A stretch of 64,000 nucleotides of DNA from DASQHW01 sp038238245 (GCA_038238245.1 JBBRXX010000026.1:6117-70116); one strand, 5' to 3'. Counted from the first letter of the stretch, positions 49,795-59,118 are shown. Translations and numbers: made by a program. Notes: generated by a model not told the origin, from the sequence alone.

Positions 49795-51464
49795 TGGGTC
49801 TCGTCGTTCTCGTCGTTCTCGTCGTCCTCGTCGTCGAGGCGCGCCATCTCGTCGGGCGCGTGCACTCCGAGCAACGCGAGCGCGTTGGCAAGGCCGATGC
49901 GACACGCTTCGGTCAACCACAAGCGGGCCTGCGTCAGCTCCGCGTCCTCCGAGAGCACGCGGCAGTCGTGGTAGAAGCTGTGGAACACGCGGGCGAAGTC
50001 GCGCATCCACGTCGCGATCTTCTGGGGTGCGCGCGCCTCGGCCGCTTCATGGACCGCGTCCGGAAATACCGCGAGTGCACGCAGCAACTCCTGCTCGCGC
50101 TCGTCGCCGAGCAATGAGAGATCGACATCGCCGAGCGGCCGCCGCTCGACGCCGGCGGCACCGGCCTTGCGCGCGATCGACGCGATGCGGGCGTGCGCCA
50201 TCTGCACGTAGTAGACGGGGTCCTCCATCGACTGCCGGGTCACCACGTCGAGATCGAACGTCTGCGCGGAGTCGATGCTGTGGAGCAGGAAGGTCATGCG
50301 CGCGACGTCGGGATCGACGCGGTCGAGGATGTCGGAGAGCGTGACGATGTTCCCGGCCCGCCGCGACATCCGCACTTCGCGGCCGTTCTCGATGACCTTC
50401 ACGTGCTGGCCGAGGATTATCTCGGGCTCGCCGGTCGGGAAGCCGAGCGCCTCCATGCCCGCCTGCAGGGACTTCACCTGACCGTGGTGATCGGCTCCCC
50501 ACACGTCGATCAGATGCGTCGAGCCGCGCCGGTACTTGTCGCGGTGGTACGCGAGATCGTTGGTGAGGTACGTCGTCGTGCCGTCGCTCCGTACCAGCAC
50601 CCGGTCGCGTGGGTCGCCGAACGCGGTCGAGCGCAGCCACCGGGCACCGTCGCGCTCGTACACGTGACCGCTCGCCTCCAACTGGGCGAGCACGTCGGCG
50701 ACGTCACCCCGGTCGTGCAACATACGCTCGGAGAACCAGGTGTCGAACAACACGCCGATGCGTGCCAGATCATCCTTCAGCAGCTCGACGACTCGCCGGT
50801 ACCCCCACTCGCCCGCCTGGTCGATCGTGACCTCGTCGCCGCAGTCGTCGCGCAGCTGCTGGGCCAGTTCCACGAGGTACTGGCCTTGGTAGCCGTCCTC
50901 GGGAGGTTCGGTCCCCCGATAACGCGCGTACAAGGATGCCGCGAAGAGATCGAGTTGGGTTCCGGCGTCGTTGAGGTAGTACTCCCGGTGTACCTCCGCA
51001 CCCTGGGCCGCGAGCAGGTTCGCGATCGCGTCGCCGACCGCAACCCAGCGCCCGCCACCCGCATGCAGGGGACCCGTCGGATTCGCAGACACGAACTCCA
51101 AATTGACGCGCCGGCCCGCGAGCACGTCGCTGCACCCGAAGCGCGGCCCCGCCTCGACGACCTCGCCGAGCACGTCGTGCAGCCAGGTCGGCGCAAGGAA
51201 GATGTTCACGAAGCCCGGCCTCGCCACCTCCACTTTGGCCACACGAGGAACGGCCAGCTCGTCCAGGGCGTCCGAGATCTGCTGTGCAATCTCGAGTGGC
51301 GGGCGCCCCAGCTTCTTGGCCAGCGGCATCGCGACCGGCGTGTACCAGTCGCCCTGATCTCGACGCTTCGCCGGCTCGACCGCGACGCCTTGCTCAGGCT
51401 CGGGCAGTCCAGCGCTTGCCAGTGCCTGGGAAATCGCCGTGCGGAGGGTGTCTCGCATCATCAT
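49791..51464 (-). CDS. argS: Arginyl-tRNA synthetase
   Basis: 557 residues, class I. The HIGH-type motif is altered to PTGPLHAGGGRW, and KMSKS reads VRMSRRAGN. The DALR anticodon domain is intact (HARIASIARKAG...LGVHAPDEMARL). The protein ends in an acidic DDEDDENDENDETQ tail encoded by a short tandem repeat. Three consecutive ATG codons stand at the start. Upstream is the divergent diguanylate cyclase. Confidence 0.96.
   Translation of the reverse strand: MMMRDTLRTAISQALASAGLPEPEQGVAVEPAKRRDQGDWYTPVAMPLAKKLGRPPLEIAQQISDALDELAVPRVAKVEVARPGFVNIFLAPTWLHDVLGEVVEAGPRFGCSDVLAGRRVNLEFVSANPTGPLHAGGGRWVAVGDAIANLLAAQGAEVHREYYLNDAGTQLDLFAASLYARYRGTEPPEDGYQGQYLVELAQQLRDDCGDEVTIDQAGEWGYRRVVELLKDDLARIGVLFDTWFSERMLHDRGDVADVLAQLEASGHVYERDGARWLRSTAFGDPRDRVLVRSDGTTTYLTNDLAYHRDKYRRGSTHLIDVWGADHHGQVKSLQAGMEALGFPTGEPEIILGQHVKVIENGREVRMSRRAGNIVTLSDILDRVDPDVARMTFLLHSIDSAQTFDLDVVTRQSMEDPVYYVQMAHARIASIARKAGAAGVERRPLGDVDLSLLGDEREQELLRALAVFPDAVHEAAEARAPQKIATWMRDFARVFHSFYHDCRVLSEDAELTQARLWLTEACRIGLANALALLGVHAPDEMARLDDEDDENDENDETQ
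49801..49838. repeat. Short tandem repeat (TCGTCGTTC units) encoding the acidic ArgS tail
   Basis: Repeats of a 9-base unit degenerate into TCGTCC/TCGTCG at the 3' end of argS; a candidate slippage site. Confidence 0.7.
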
Positions 51465-51602
51465 TTGGCGTGCGGACGCGGTGGAAGCTCGCTCGCGAAC
51501 GCCGCAGGCACGGGAGCGAAGGGACCCATGGTGACGATGGCGGATCGTACTCGCGGCAAAAGAAAACCGTCCGCACTATTTCACGCGAGGCGCGCGGATC
51601 AC

Positions 51603-51608
51603 TATGCT
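51603..51608 (+). promoter_or_regulatory. Possible -10 element (TATGCT) of the GGDEF operon
   Basis: TATGCT lies about 110 bases before the chosen GTG at 51719, giving a leader of about 105 bases in the 254-base argS-GGDEF gap. No known riboswitch is recognised there. Confidence 0.35.
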
Positions 51609-51718
51609 GCGTGGACAGGGGGCCGGAATCGCAGGCATTGTTCTTCCAGTTCCCGGAATTTCATGGAGCAGCGCGCCGACACGTGGGGGGCCGTTGCGAT
51701 GTGCCAGGGAGGGCGGGG

Positions 51719-52585
51719 GTGTCGCAGCACACGGGGGTGGGGCTCGCAGCGCTGCTTCCAGGCACGAATTCGCCCGCTGCGCACGCCGACGGTGTCGGGA
51801 CGCGCGACGGTGGGGTGGTGTCCGTGAACGCTTCGAGCGAGGACCTCGCTGCGAGCGTCGCCACCAGCGAGTCGGGCATCGCGCTCATCTACAAGGCGCT
51901 CGACGCGCTCGTCGACCAGTTCGAGCTCGACGACGCCGCGGTCGTGATCGAGGAGTCGGGCCTCGGCCGTCAGGTGTTCTGCGCCGGCCGGCGGCCGCTC
52001 GGACCCGACGACGAAGAGCTGCTGGTCTCGCCGCCCGGCCTCTACACGCAGCCCGCCTTGGAGAACCACGGCTTCGACCGCTCGTTGATGCTGTCGCTTT
52101 GCGTGTTGGCACTGCGGCTCGATGTGCTTCGCTACGACGCCTGGCACGATCCGCTCACGGGGCTCTTCGACCGGCGCTCGTTCGACCGCCTCCTGCAGAT
52201 GGCGATCGCGCGGAGCACCCGCTACGGCTGGCCGTTCACCCTCGTCATGCTCGACCTCGACCACTTCAAGACGATCAACGACGAGCACGGCCACCAGGCG
52301 GGCGACGCGGTCCTCCGCGACCTCGGTGAGCGCTTCCGCCGCGCCTTGCGCTTCGGTGACAACGCGGGCCGGATCGGCGGCGACGAGTTCGCGATGATTC
52401 TTCCGAACACCGAGCCCGATCTCGTGCCGACGTTGCTCGACCGGGTACGCACCGCCGAAGGTGTCGAGCGCGCGTGCCCGGCGTTCTCGTTCGGTGTGGC
52501 GCAATGTCCGCAGGAAGCAACGGAGTTCGACAAGCTGGTGCAGCTCGCCGATTCCCGGCTCTACGAGGCGAAGGGGCACAAGTGA
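51719..52585 (+). CDS. Diguanylate cyclase with N-terminal GAF-like domain
   Basis: 288 residues from a GTG with AGGGAGGG just upstream; GTGs further in are alternatives. Residues ~40-150 look like a GAF-type sensor (LIYKALDALVDQFELDDAAV). The catalytic domain has DPLTGLFDRRSF, LDLDHFKTINDEHGH and an intact RIGGDEFAMIL. An inhibitory I-site RFGD stands five residues before GGDEF, so product feedback by c-di-GMP is expected. No membrane helix is present. Confidence 0.92.
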   Translation: MSQHTGVGLAALLPGTNSPAAHADGVGTRDGGVVSVNASSEDLAASVATSESGIALIYKALDALVDQFELDDAAVVIEESGLGRQVFCAGRRPLGPDDEELLVSPPGLYTQPALENHGFDRSLMLSLCVLALRLDVLRYDAWHDPLTGLFDRRSFDRLLQMAIARSTRYGWPFTLVMLDLDHFKTINDEHGHQAGDAVLRDLGERFRRALRFGDNAGRIGGDEFAMILPNTEPDLVPTLLDRVRTAEGVERACPAFSFGVAQCPQEATEFDKLVQLADSRLYEAKGHK

Positions 52586-53289
52586 GCGCTCGCTCCGTCG
52601 GTGAAACGATCGGCTCGCTCGACGATCTCGAGCTCGAGCTCCGCAAGCTCCCCGGCGTACGCGCCGCGGGTTTCGAAGAACGCGACGACATGCTGCTCGT
52701 GCAGCTGCACGTCACCGACAAGGCCGAGCGCACCGACCAGCCCGTTCCGGTGTCCGCGTCACGTATCGCCGCGCGTCACTCCGACCTTCCGGTCGCAGTG
52801 GAAGTCGTGCGATGGCGCACCGCGCCGGCACTGGCCGCACCCGCGGTCGCTGCGGCGACAGCGCTGGAGGCGCCGGAAGTGATCGCCAAGCCCTCCGACG
52901 AGGCCGCCGACGAGGCGTTGGAAACTCGTCGGGCACGGTTGCTCGCGGTGCTGGCGTTCCCCGACACGGACGAGCTCGAAGTTCACCTGATCCTCGACGG
53001 CAAGCGCACGATCGGCCGGGCGCCGGCGAGCAGCGGCTTGGTCGGGGCGGCCGAAGCGACGATCGACGCGATCCGCGCGCTCGGCGCGACGTTCCAGCCG
53101 CGTGCGAAGTGGGCGCGCGCCCTGGACGACACTTCCGACGACGATCGTGTGATCGTTGCGGTGGCGCTCGAATCCGTCGAGGACGACGACCAGCTGCAAT
53201 ACGGCCTCGCCGCCGGCGCGAGTCCGATCGACGCGGCGGCGCGCTCGACGCTCGATGCGTTGAACCGTCGCCTCGCGCGCGTCCTCTGA
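52582..53289 (+). CDS. Uncharacterised protein coupled to the diguanylate cyclase
   Basis: 235 residues, GTGA-coupled to the GGDEF gene. An N-terminal domain (LDDLELELRKLPGVRAAGFE, then ERDDMLLVQLHV), an Ala/Glu-rich linker (~80-125) and a C-terminal domain (RLLAVLAFPDTDELEVHLIL... DRVIVAVALESVEDDDQLQY) are visible. The second domain ends with a helix (AAARSTLDALNRRLARVL). I do not recognise the fold. It could bind c-di-GMP or serve as an output partner; that is conjecture. Confidence 0.7.
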   Translation: MSARSVGETIGSLDDLELELRKLPGVRAAGFEERDDMLLVQLHVTDKAERTDQPVPVSASRIAARHSDLPVAVEVVRWRTAPALAAPAVAAATALEAPEVIAKPSDEAADEALETRRARLLAVLAFPDTDELEVHLILDGKRTIGRAPASSGLVGAAEATIDAIRALGATFQPRAKWARALDDTSDDDRVIVAVALESVEDDDQLQYGLAAGASPIDAAARSTLDALNRRLARVL

Positions 53290-53467
53290 CACGCTACGCT
53301 CGCTCCCCCGAAGCACTTCGGTTCAGGGCCCCCGTCGGGCATAGAGAAAACCCTTCCGCTCCGGATCGTGGGTGACGCTCGGAACGGATTTCGTCGTTTT
53401 CGGAACGTGGCTCCTGTATTGCATTTCTGGAGTTGCTGGAGTTTCCAGAGCCGGAAACGGCCGAGAA

Positions 53468-53781
53468 TCACGGACTGCCGAGATCGTCGCGGACCTGGAC
53501 CGCCGCGTCGTCGTCGACGTCGCTCGACACACCCTGCAGCGTCCACATCCACGCCGCGTACTCGTAATCGCTGTCATCGTCGGTCGTTGCCGGCCCCCGC
53601 CCGTTCGTGGACGCCGCGTCGCCGGCGTCCTCTTCCTCGGCCAGCGTCGGGCGCTGACGAGGTCGACCGGGGTGATGTCAAAGAGGAAGCGGAAGCTCGT
53701 GGCGATGTCGGCCAGTGTCCGATCAACCCCGAGGTCCGAATCGGCCAGCGTCTCTACAGTCACGTCGGCGCCCGACACCAC
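53468..53781 (-). pseudogene. Remnant of a QEGLA-motif (DUF1704-like) protein gene
   Basis: A GTG start at 53781 leads into VDRTLADIATSFRFLFDITP then VDLVSARR, which resembles the N-terminus of DUF1704/QEGLA proteins that commonly follow N-formylglutamate amidohydrolase genes. A frameshift near 53650 then gives an acidic stretch (TLAEEEDAGDAAS, DYEYAAWMWTLQG) ending at 53468. The bulk of the ~400-residue family is absent. Identification is tentative. Confidence 0.45.
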
Positions 53782-54589
53782 ACTTCCTCGATGAGCACGG
53801 GCACGACTGCGGCGAGCGGGCCGCGTAGCTCCTCGAGGTGGCGCTCATCCAGTTCGCCGGTCCACTCGTCCATGAACACCTTCTTGAATTCGATCGCCAG
53901 TGCGCATCCCCTTCCCTCGTAAGCTGGTCGACCCAACGACTGAGCTCACCTCCGCGGAAGCGAACGTTCTCCCTCACATCCAGTCGGTGACCGCAGACCT
54001 CTCGGGCCGCGAGGGTTTCGAGGAACCGATCGACGACGTGGCTCCAACGCGCTCGGTCGAGCGCTCCGGTACCGACATTGACCTACGGGTTCGTCGCGTC
54101 CGACGCCGGCGGCTGACCGGCGCCGTCGCGCCGGTGGTTGTACGAATGCAGGTCGAGCACGACGAACGGACCGCGGTGCGCGAGGGCGTCCAGCCGTCGA
54201 CCAAACTCAAAGTAGAACTCGTCATAGAGATGCCGGGAACGTTCGATCTCCTCGGCGGGCGGCGTCTCGCGCCACAGTTCGAGGTGCCACGCGTCTTCGG
54301 GCGTTCGGTACACGGCGTCATCCCGCGTGCGGTTGAGATCGATTTCGAAGCGCGAGCGGTGCGCCACGACCGTCGACCCGCCGACAGACGTCAGGTGGTC
54401 GGTGAAGGGATCCTCTTCTCGTAGCCGGGTGGCATCATCGAGCGCGCTACAAGAGGCGACCGCCGGTCGTAAGTCGTGGCCCGCGTGGATCGCCGTCGCC
54501 ACGACCGGTACCAAGCTGTCCGTGAAGGACCACGGAGAACACCCTGGAGCCGTACCCCGGCATCCAAGGATCAATCGGACGATGGTCAA
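53760..54589 (-). pseudogene. N-formylglutamate amidohydrolase-like gene, broken by a nonsense codon and a frameshift
   Basis: The frame from ATG 54589 reads VATAIHAGHDLRPAVA, LREEDPFTDHLTSVGG, RFEIDLNRTRDDAVYR and VLDLHSYNHRRDG, a clear amidohydrolase with metal-binding H/D/E. It stops at a TAG (54083-54085) where related proteins have Glu or Asp before VNVGTG. The same frame then continues with NVGTGALDRARW and ENVRFRGGELSRW, and a frameshift near 53905-53925 leads to CALAIEFKKVFMDEWTGE. The enzyme must be inactive unless sequencing errors are involved. Confidence 0.8.
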
Positions 54590-54681
54590 CCGACTTCGCG
54601 ATCGGGGATGTCGTGCGAGAACTGCTGATGCACAGACCCCGGTTTTGGTCGTGACGCGGCATGACGGTCCGGTCGTTCACT

Positions 54682-55403
54682 TCCGCGGCTCTCGGTTCCC
54701 GTCCGAGATCATTGTGCTCGCGGTCCGTTGGTACGTGCGGTACGGCCTGTCGTATCGGATGTCGACGAGCTGTTGGTCGAGCGTGGGATAGAGGTCGATC
54801 ACGTCACGGTGTTCCGGTGGGTGCGGCGCTTCACGCCGTTGCTGGTCGACGCCGCGCGACCGTGCCGCCACGCGGTCGGTTGCCGCTGGTTCGTCGACGA
54901 GACCTCGTCAAGGTGTCCCGCCGGTGGCGGTACGTCTATCGGGCGATCGACCAGAATGGGAGGTCATCGACGTGTACCTCTCGCCGCGGCGCGACATCCG
55001 AACCGCGCGACCGTTCTTCTTGTCGGCGCTCGGCGCGCATGGCGAGCCGGGGCGAGGTCGTGACCGATTACGCATCGGCGCTGGCGCGAGCGATTGACGA
55101 ACTCATGCCCGGCGCGTTTCATGACACTGCTCAGTATGCGAACAATCGGATCGAAGCTGACCATGGACGGCTCAAGGCGCGACTCCGGCCGATGCGCGGC
55201 CTGAAACGTGACCGGACTGCCAGGCGTGCGCGGCATGCGTTGATGCAGAACATCCGTCGTGGCCATTACGAGCTGGGCCTCGAAGTTCGAGCGTATCGGC
55301 GTGTGCGGTCGCGTTCACCGACCTCGCCCCCGCCACGTTCTCACCGAGCCAAGCGGTCCACGGACTCGCGCGCGGGACCGCTTCGAATCAACGCAACAAC
55401 GCC
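54682..55403 (+). pseudogene. Decayed IS6-family transposase, copy 1
   Basis: Fragments in different frames read FPSEIIVLAVRWYVRYGLSY, VDELLVERGIEVDHVTVFRW, RFTPLLVDAARPCRHAVG, WRYVYRAIDQNG, and YANNRIEADHGRLKARLRPM then GLKRDRTAR. All are IS6/IS26-type, with Asp and Glu of the DDE triad in the fragments, but several frameshifts separate them. The right end TCAACGCAACAACGCC (55388-55403) is an inverted copy, with two mismatches, of the element end at 63825. The left end is not seen. Confidence 0.85.
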
Positions 55404-55404
55404 G

Positions 55405-56676
55405 TTAGTGTCGGGCTCGGGCGTTGTCGCCGATTCCTTGGGGGTCGGGTTCCAGCGCGAAGGCCGTGTCGCGCTCGTCGCGTGTCGCTTCGGTTACGCA
55501 GGTCTCGAGCAAATCGAGCTGCTGATTGAGCACCGCACGCCGCTCCACGGGCGCGATGGAGAGAAGGTCGTGCAGTGTGGCCTCCAACCGACGCGTTATT
55601 TGCGGCGACCGCGCTCCGGCGAGACGGATCTCGTCGAACGCGAGGTGCACGTATGCGTCCCAGTCCATCGACGGCACCACGAGCCGCACGGTGCCGCGCT
55701 TGTCGCGGTGTATCCCGTCCGATAGCGGTCGACGCGCCAGGTGCCGCAGACAGTCGTGCAACCGATCGATGGCCTGCACGGCGGTCGTCGGGTCCTGAAA
55801 CGCCGAATCGCCGAGCGAGCGTTCGGCAATGTCGACGAGCAGCCGCAATCCGTAGGCCGCGTCTTGGTCGAGCGTGCGTTCGAGGCCGAGCACAATGCCG
55901 ACCGCGACCTGCTCATCGCGCAACATGTCCGACGTCCCGTGGACGCGAACGAGCGGCGCGCCGGCGGGAACGAACTCGCCGAGCGCGGGTACGAGTTCAA
56001 GTGTGCAGCCCGCGTGGGTTGCCATGTCGAGGAGCTGGTCATGCGAGATGCGAGTGACCACACCGGATCGCGAGGCACATACGACGCGAACGCCGTCGGC
56101 CTCGGGCTCGGCCTCGGTTCCCTTGTCCGGATACAGGCGGTCCAGAAGCTTGCGGGTGTCAGTCCCGACCAGCTCGATGAGCGCCGAGACCCGAAGCGAT
56201 TGCCCGATGTGATGTACGTACATGACCAGTACGACGATGCTGACGAAGACGAGAAGGTAAGCGACGACGATTGCCAGGCCAGGCACGGTGCCGCCCTGCT
56301 CGAACGTGACTTCACGCATGGCGAGCATCGCATGTGCAAACGTCGCAACGAAGACGCCGATCGCCAGCTGGCTCGGCTTGTCGCGCAAGATCCTTTGCAC
56401 GACACGCGGCGAGAACTGACCCATCGCGAGCTGCACCACGACCATCGTGATGGTCAACACCAGCGCAGCCAACGACACCATTGAAGCGGCGATCGTTCCC
56501 AAGATCTGAAGTGCCGCGTCGGGACCGCCCGTGAACGACTGCGGAATCAGGTCGTAGTCGGCGGCCCGGTCGACCCCGATGGTGACCGTGGAACAGACGA
56601 GGCCAACGAAGACGCACACGACCGGCAAGAACCACAGACTGGACCCGACGCGTCTGGTGAGCCGAAGTGTCGCCAT
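55405..56676 (-). CDS. DUF2254 membrane protein
   Basis: 423 residues. Four membrane helices fill the first ~160 residues (SLWFLPVVCVFVGLVCSTVT, GTIAASMVSLAALVLTITMV, LAIGVFVATFAHAMLAM, GLAIVVAYLLVFVSIVVLVM), with FSPRVVQRILRD after the second. The rest is a soluble domain containing RISHDQLLDMA and VDIAERSLGDSAFQDPTTAV. This is the DUF2254 pattern, of unknown function. Its stop lies one base from the IS6 end, so the last residues may have been changed by the insertion. Confidence 0.9.
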   Translation of the reverse strand: MATLRLTRRVGSSLWFLPVVCVFVGLVCSTVTIGVDRAADYDLIPQSFTGGPDAALQILGTIAASMVSLAALVLTITMVVVQLAMGQFSPRVVQRILRDKPSQLAIGVFVATFAHAMLAMREVTFEQGGTVPGLAIVVAYLLVFVSIVVLVMYVHHIGQSLRVSALIELVGTDTRKLLDRLYPDKGTEAEPEADGVRVVCASRSGVVTRISHDQLLDMATHAGCTLELVPALGEFVPAGAPLVRVHGTSDMLRDEQVAVGIVLGLERTLDQDAAYGLRLLVDIAERSLGDSAFQDPTTAVQAIDRLHDCLRHLARRPLSDGIHRDKRGTVRLVVPSMDWDAYVHLAFDEIRLAGARSPQITRRLEATLHDLLSIAPVERRAVLNQQLDLLETCVTEATRDERDTAFALEPDPQGIGDNARARH

Positions 56677-56953
56677 GCTGCGGACTTACCCACACGCCGA
56701 CCCGAAGCCCAAAAACAACCACAAGATCGTAAAGCAGAGATCGCCCGACATCAGCTGAAGGCGCTACCGACCGCGAGGCGAGTACGGATCCCCGTCGCCT
56801 TCCCTGCTGTCGAACGCACTGGAAGCGCCGCGTTTCGGAGGCGCCGTCATACCGCCCCGCACGCGCTCACCATCCTCGCTGTCGACGGACTGGAGCCGCG
56901 CGCGAGCAGTCGGGCCGGGCGCGCCAACCACGCCGAGGTCGCCGGGGGAAGGT

Positions 56954-57034
56954 CTACACGGCGCGGCCGCGAAGCAAGAAGATGATGAGCACGATGACGA
57001 GGATGAGCACGACAGTGCCGATGCCGATGTACAT
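56954..57034 (-). CDS. 26-residue hydrophobic membrane peptide
   Basis: Reads MYIGIGTVVLILVIVLIIF then LLRGRAV and a TAG. One membrane helix with a short basic tail, as in the small peptides often annotated near CsbD genes in actinobacteria. Too short for a firm call, but composition is far from random for this GC content. Confidence 0.55.
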   Translation of the reverse strand: MYIGIGTVVLILVIVLIIFLLRGRAV

Positions 57035-57232
57035 GGCTAGATGGCTACCCAGAACCGACGGACATGACGCCGAGCCGGCCGCCGCGGTGCCGGGAAGGGT
57101 GGCGAGCCCCGGTCTGCGCGTCATCCGTCCCGCGGACGCGAAGCCGTGTACAGCGATACCCCGTCGACCTCACGCTCGGCGTGTGCGAGTGCGGTCACCA
57201 GCCGAGTTGGACCGGCGGACGCGCGGTCACCG

Positions 57233-57409
57233 CTATTTGCCTCGGACGGTGTCCTTAAGCTTCTCGCCCTTGTTCTTGGTCTTGCCCTTGGCCTGGTCGA
57301 CCTTCCCTTTGCGTTCCAGGCGACGGTTCCCAGTCGCCTCGCCGACCGCTTCTTTGGTCTTGCCCCTCAACCGTTGCAGGTCGTTCTTGGCTCGGTTCGT
57401 TGCCGCCAT
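57233..57409 (-). CDS. CsbD family stress-response protein
   Basis: 58 residues. NDLQRLRGKTKEAVGEATGN followed by RRLERKGKVDQAKGKTKNKG is the CsbD repeat pattern of charged helices. GGGAG stands 8 bases before the ATG at 57409. CsbD proteins are induced by general stress in other bacteria; the molecular role is unknown. Confidence 0.9.
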   Translation of the reverse strand: MAATNRAKNDLQRLRGKTKEAVGEATGNRRLERKGKVDQAKGKTKNKGEKLKDTVRGK

Positions 57410-57465
57410 GTGGTATCTCCCAGGCTTGGGTTGGTCCCGAGACCCGCGGCGCGGGCCCTGCTCGG

Positions 57466-57807
57466 CTATTGCTCGGTGGTCTGGTCGGGATCGAGTTCGT
57501 CGGCCCGTGATCGAAGGTCTTGGGCGGTGGCCCGTTGTTCCGCGGCGCGGCGGCGGGACTCTTCGGCGGCGAGCTGCTCGCGTTTGGCACGTGCGGCTCG
57601 CTCCTCCGCTGCCGCGGCCCGCCGGTCAGCTTCTCGCTGAGCAGCGGCCGCGTCGCTTCGGGCCTGTGCGGCCGAACGACGGCGTTCATCGGTCTTGACA
57701 TCGGCGCGGCGTCGTGCCCAGAACACGACGCCAGGTGCGCCCAGTGCGATCACGCCCACGATGATCAACACAATGGCGATAGTCACGCTATGACGATTCC
57801 CGCGCAC
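57466..57807 (-). CDS. Single-pass membrane protein with Ala/Arg-rich coiled coil
   Basis: 113 residues from GTG 57807 (a GTG at 57786 would still keep the helix). The helix IAIVLIIVGVIALGAPGVVFW is followed by a long coiled coil of Ala, Arg, Glu and Gln (READRRAAAAEERAARAKRE). Small proteins with this layout are common in actinobacterial stress islands. No function can be assigned. Confidence 0.65.
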   Translation of the reverse strand: MRGNRHSVTIAIVLIIVGVIALGAPGVVFWARRRADVKTDERRRSAAQARSDAAAAQREADRRAAAAEERAARAKREQLAAEESRRRAAEQRATAQDLRSRADELDPDQTTEQ

Positions 57808-58057
57808 GCTGTCCGAGAAACAGCTCCCGGGCTACGAGCGATACCCGCTCAGCGGAGGACGCATCCGATAGACGGTGCGAGCGACGTGCGGATCCCGCAG
57901 CCGGACGGCGTCCACACAATGCGCCGCACCGGATCGCCTTCGTGGCGTAGCTCCCGGCCGCGGCAGCCCTTCCGTTCGTCGTTCGGCACTCTCGCGAACG
58001 TCACGCGCCTCCCGTGCCCGATGCTCTCGGGAGGCGGTGTCGCGCGGGTGCGAGGAC

Positions 58058-58426
58058 CTACCGGTCGAGCCCGGCGCGTTGTATGAGAACGGCTGAGACG
58101 CCGACATCGATCCAGGCATCGGCGCTGATGGCGTAGTACGACGCGAAACGTGCCGCTGCGCCGATGAAGTCTGCTTCGAGCCTTGCCATCTCCGATGGTT
58201 CGATCGTGTCGGCGTCTTGGTCCATCGCTCGGAGATAACGGTCAACCGTGTCGATATCGTCTATTGCCGCAACAGACAGCGATCCCCGACGTCGACGGTC
58301 GTGCCGGGTTCTGACTCGATTCCCCGCGGTCACCGTACCGGTGCGTAACACACCCTTGACGTAAACGTAAAGGGTGAACGCTGTTCTCCGCGTAAATGTT
58401 TGTCTGGACGCTTCCTGGCGTGCCAT
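58058..58426 (-). CDS. Short paralogue of the protein at 58442 (uncharacterised actinobacterial domain)
   Basis: The last 45 residues (MARLEADFIGAAARFASYYA then ISADAWIDVGVSAVLIQRAG) align with the C-terminus of the divergent gene (LEASFVKIARQF, YAAWRDAGVPAAVLQRA). The N-terminal half as drawn (to 58426) is unlike the paralogue and may not be coding; the true start could be near 58280 or 58215. It looks like a truncated or diverged copy. Confidence 0.5.
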   Translation of the reverse strand: MARQEASRQTFTRRTAFTLYVYVKGVLRTGTVTAGNRVRTRHDRRRRGSLSVAAIDDIDTVDRYLRAMDQDADTIEPSEMARLEADFIGAAARFASYYAISADAWIDVGVSAVLIQRAGLDR

Positions 58427-58441
58427 GCGAGGTAGAACGTA

Positions 58442-58888
58442 ATGATGTCGGCGGCGAAGTCAGTGAGAAAAGCAACGAAGCGGCGTGGCGCGCTCAAGAT
58501 GACGCCCGCGCACAAAGCCGCCTTGGCGCGTGGCCGTGAGATGTCGACGATCGTTAATCAGTATCTGTCAGCCATCAACGTCCCACAGAAGCGCGGCCGA
58601 AAGGTCGCCCCCATCACATTGCGGAAACGTCTTGTGGCAGCGGAGGCGACCAGAAGGTCGGCGACCGGCGTCGCGAAAGTTCTCGCGGCGCAGGAGGTTC
58701 GTGACCTTCGTGCGCGCCTCACCGAAACGGGTGGCGACACGACGAACGCGAAAACCCTCGAGGCATCCTTCGTGAAGATCGCTCGCCAGTTCAGCGACAG
58801 TCGCGGGATCACCTACGCCGCCTGGCGCGACGCGGGCGTCCCCGCCGCAGTGCTGCAGCGCGCGCGCATCACCCGCACCCGCGGCTGA
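58442..58888 (+). CDS. Uncharacterised actinobacterial protein (HKAALARGR ... YAAWRDAGVPAAVL)
   Basis: 148 residues. A basic N-terminus (AKSVRKATKRRGALKM) is followed by TPAHKAALARGREMSTIVNQ, a central helical region with RKRLVAAEATRRSAT, and LEASFVKIARQFSDSRGITY plus AAWRDAGVPAAVLQRARI. I have seen this as a widespread hypothetical protein of actinobacteria. The basic start and final helix suggest DNA binding. Adjacent ATG codons (58442, 58445) both fit. Confidence 0.75.
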   Translation: MMSAAKSVRKATKRRGALKMTPAHKAALARGREMSTIVNQYLSAINVPQKRGRKVAPITLRKRLVAAEATRRSATGVAKVLAAQEVRDLRARLTETGGDTTNAKTLEASFVKIARQFSDSRGITYAAWRDAGVPAAVLQRARITRTRG

Positions 58889-59118
58889 CCTCTATCGCCG
58901 GCGAAAGGCCCGGAGGGTGGCCCTCCCCCCCAACCTCGCGCCCGCAAGGAACCCGAGGCGCGGCGATCAGTTCGGGAACGCTCGTCGCGACCGTGGTCGG
59001 CGTCGTAGTTGCATGGGGCAATGCGACGACCTCGGGCCAATTCTTGCATCCTCGGCGGGGGACCGTTCGCGTTCCTCGAGCTCAAAGAGTGAGACGACCT
59101 GAGCCACGAGTCAAGGGC

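Noticed and set aside
47230..49974. A 914-codon open frame on the plus strand antisense to hom and lysA
   Set aside because: It is the usual shadow of high-GC coding DNA: Arg/His/Asp-rich translation with no family resemblance, wholly opposite two clear genes.
51465..51718. c-di-GMP riboswitch in the leader of the GGDEF gene
   Set aside because: The region lacks the conserved GEMM core as far as I can see by eye.
56764..56850. A 28-codon minus-strand frame (MTAPPKRGASSAFDSREGDG...)
   Set aside because: Low-complexity sequence with no ribosome site or promoter; could be real but cannot be supported.
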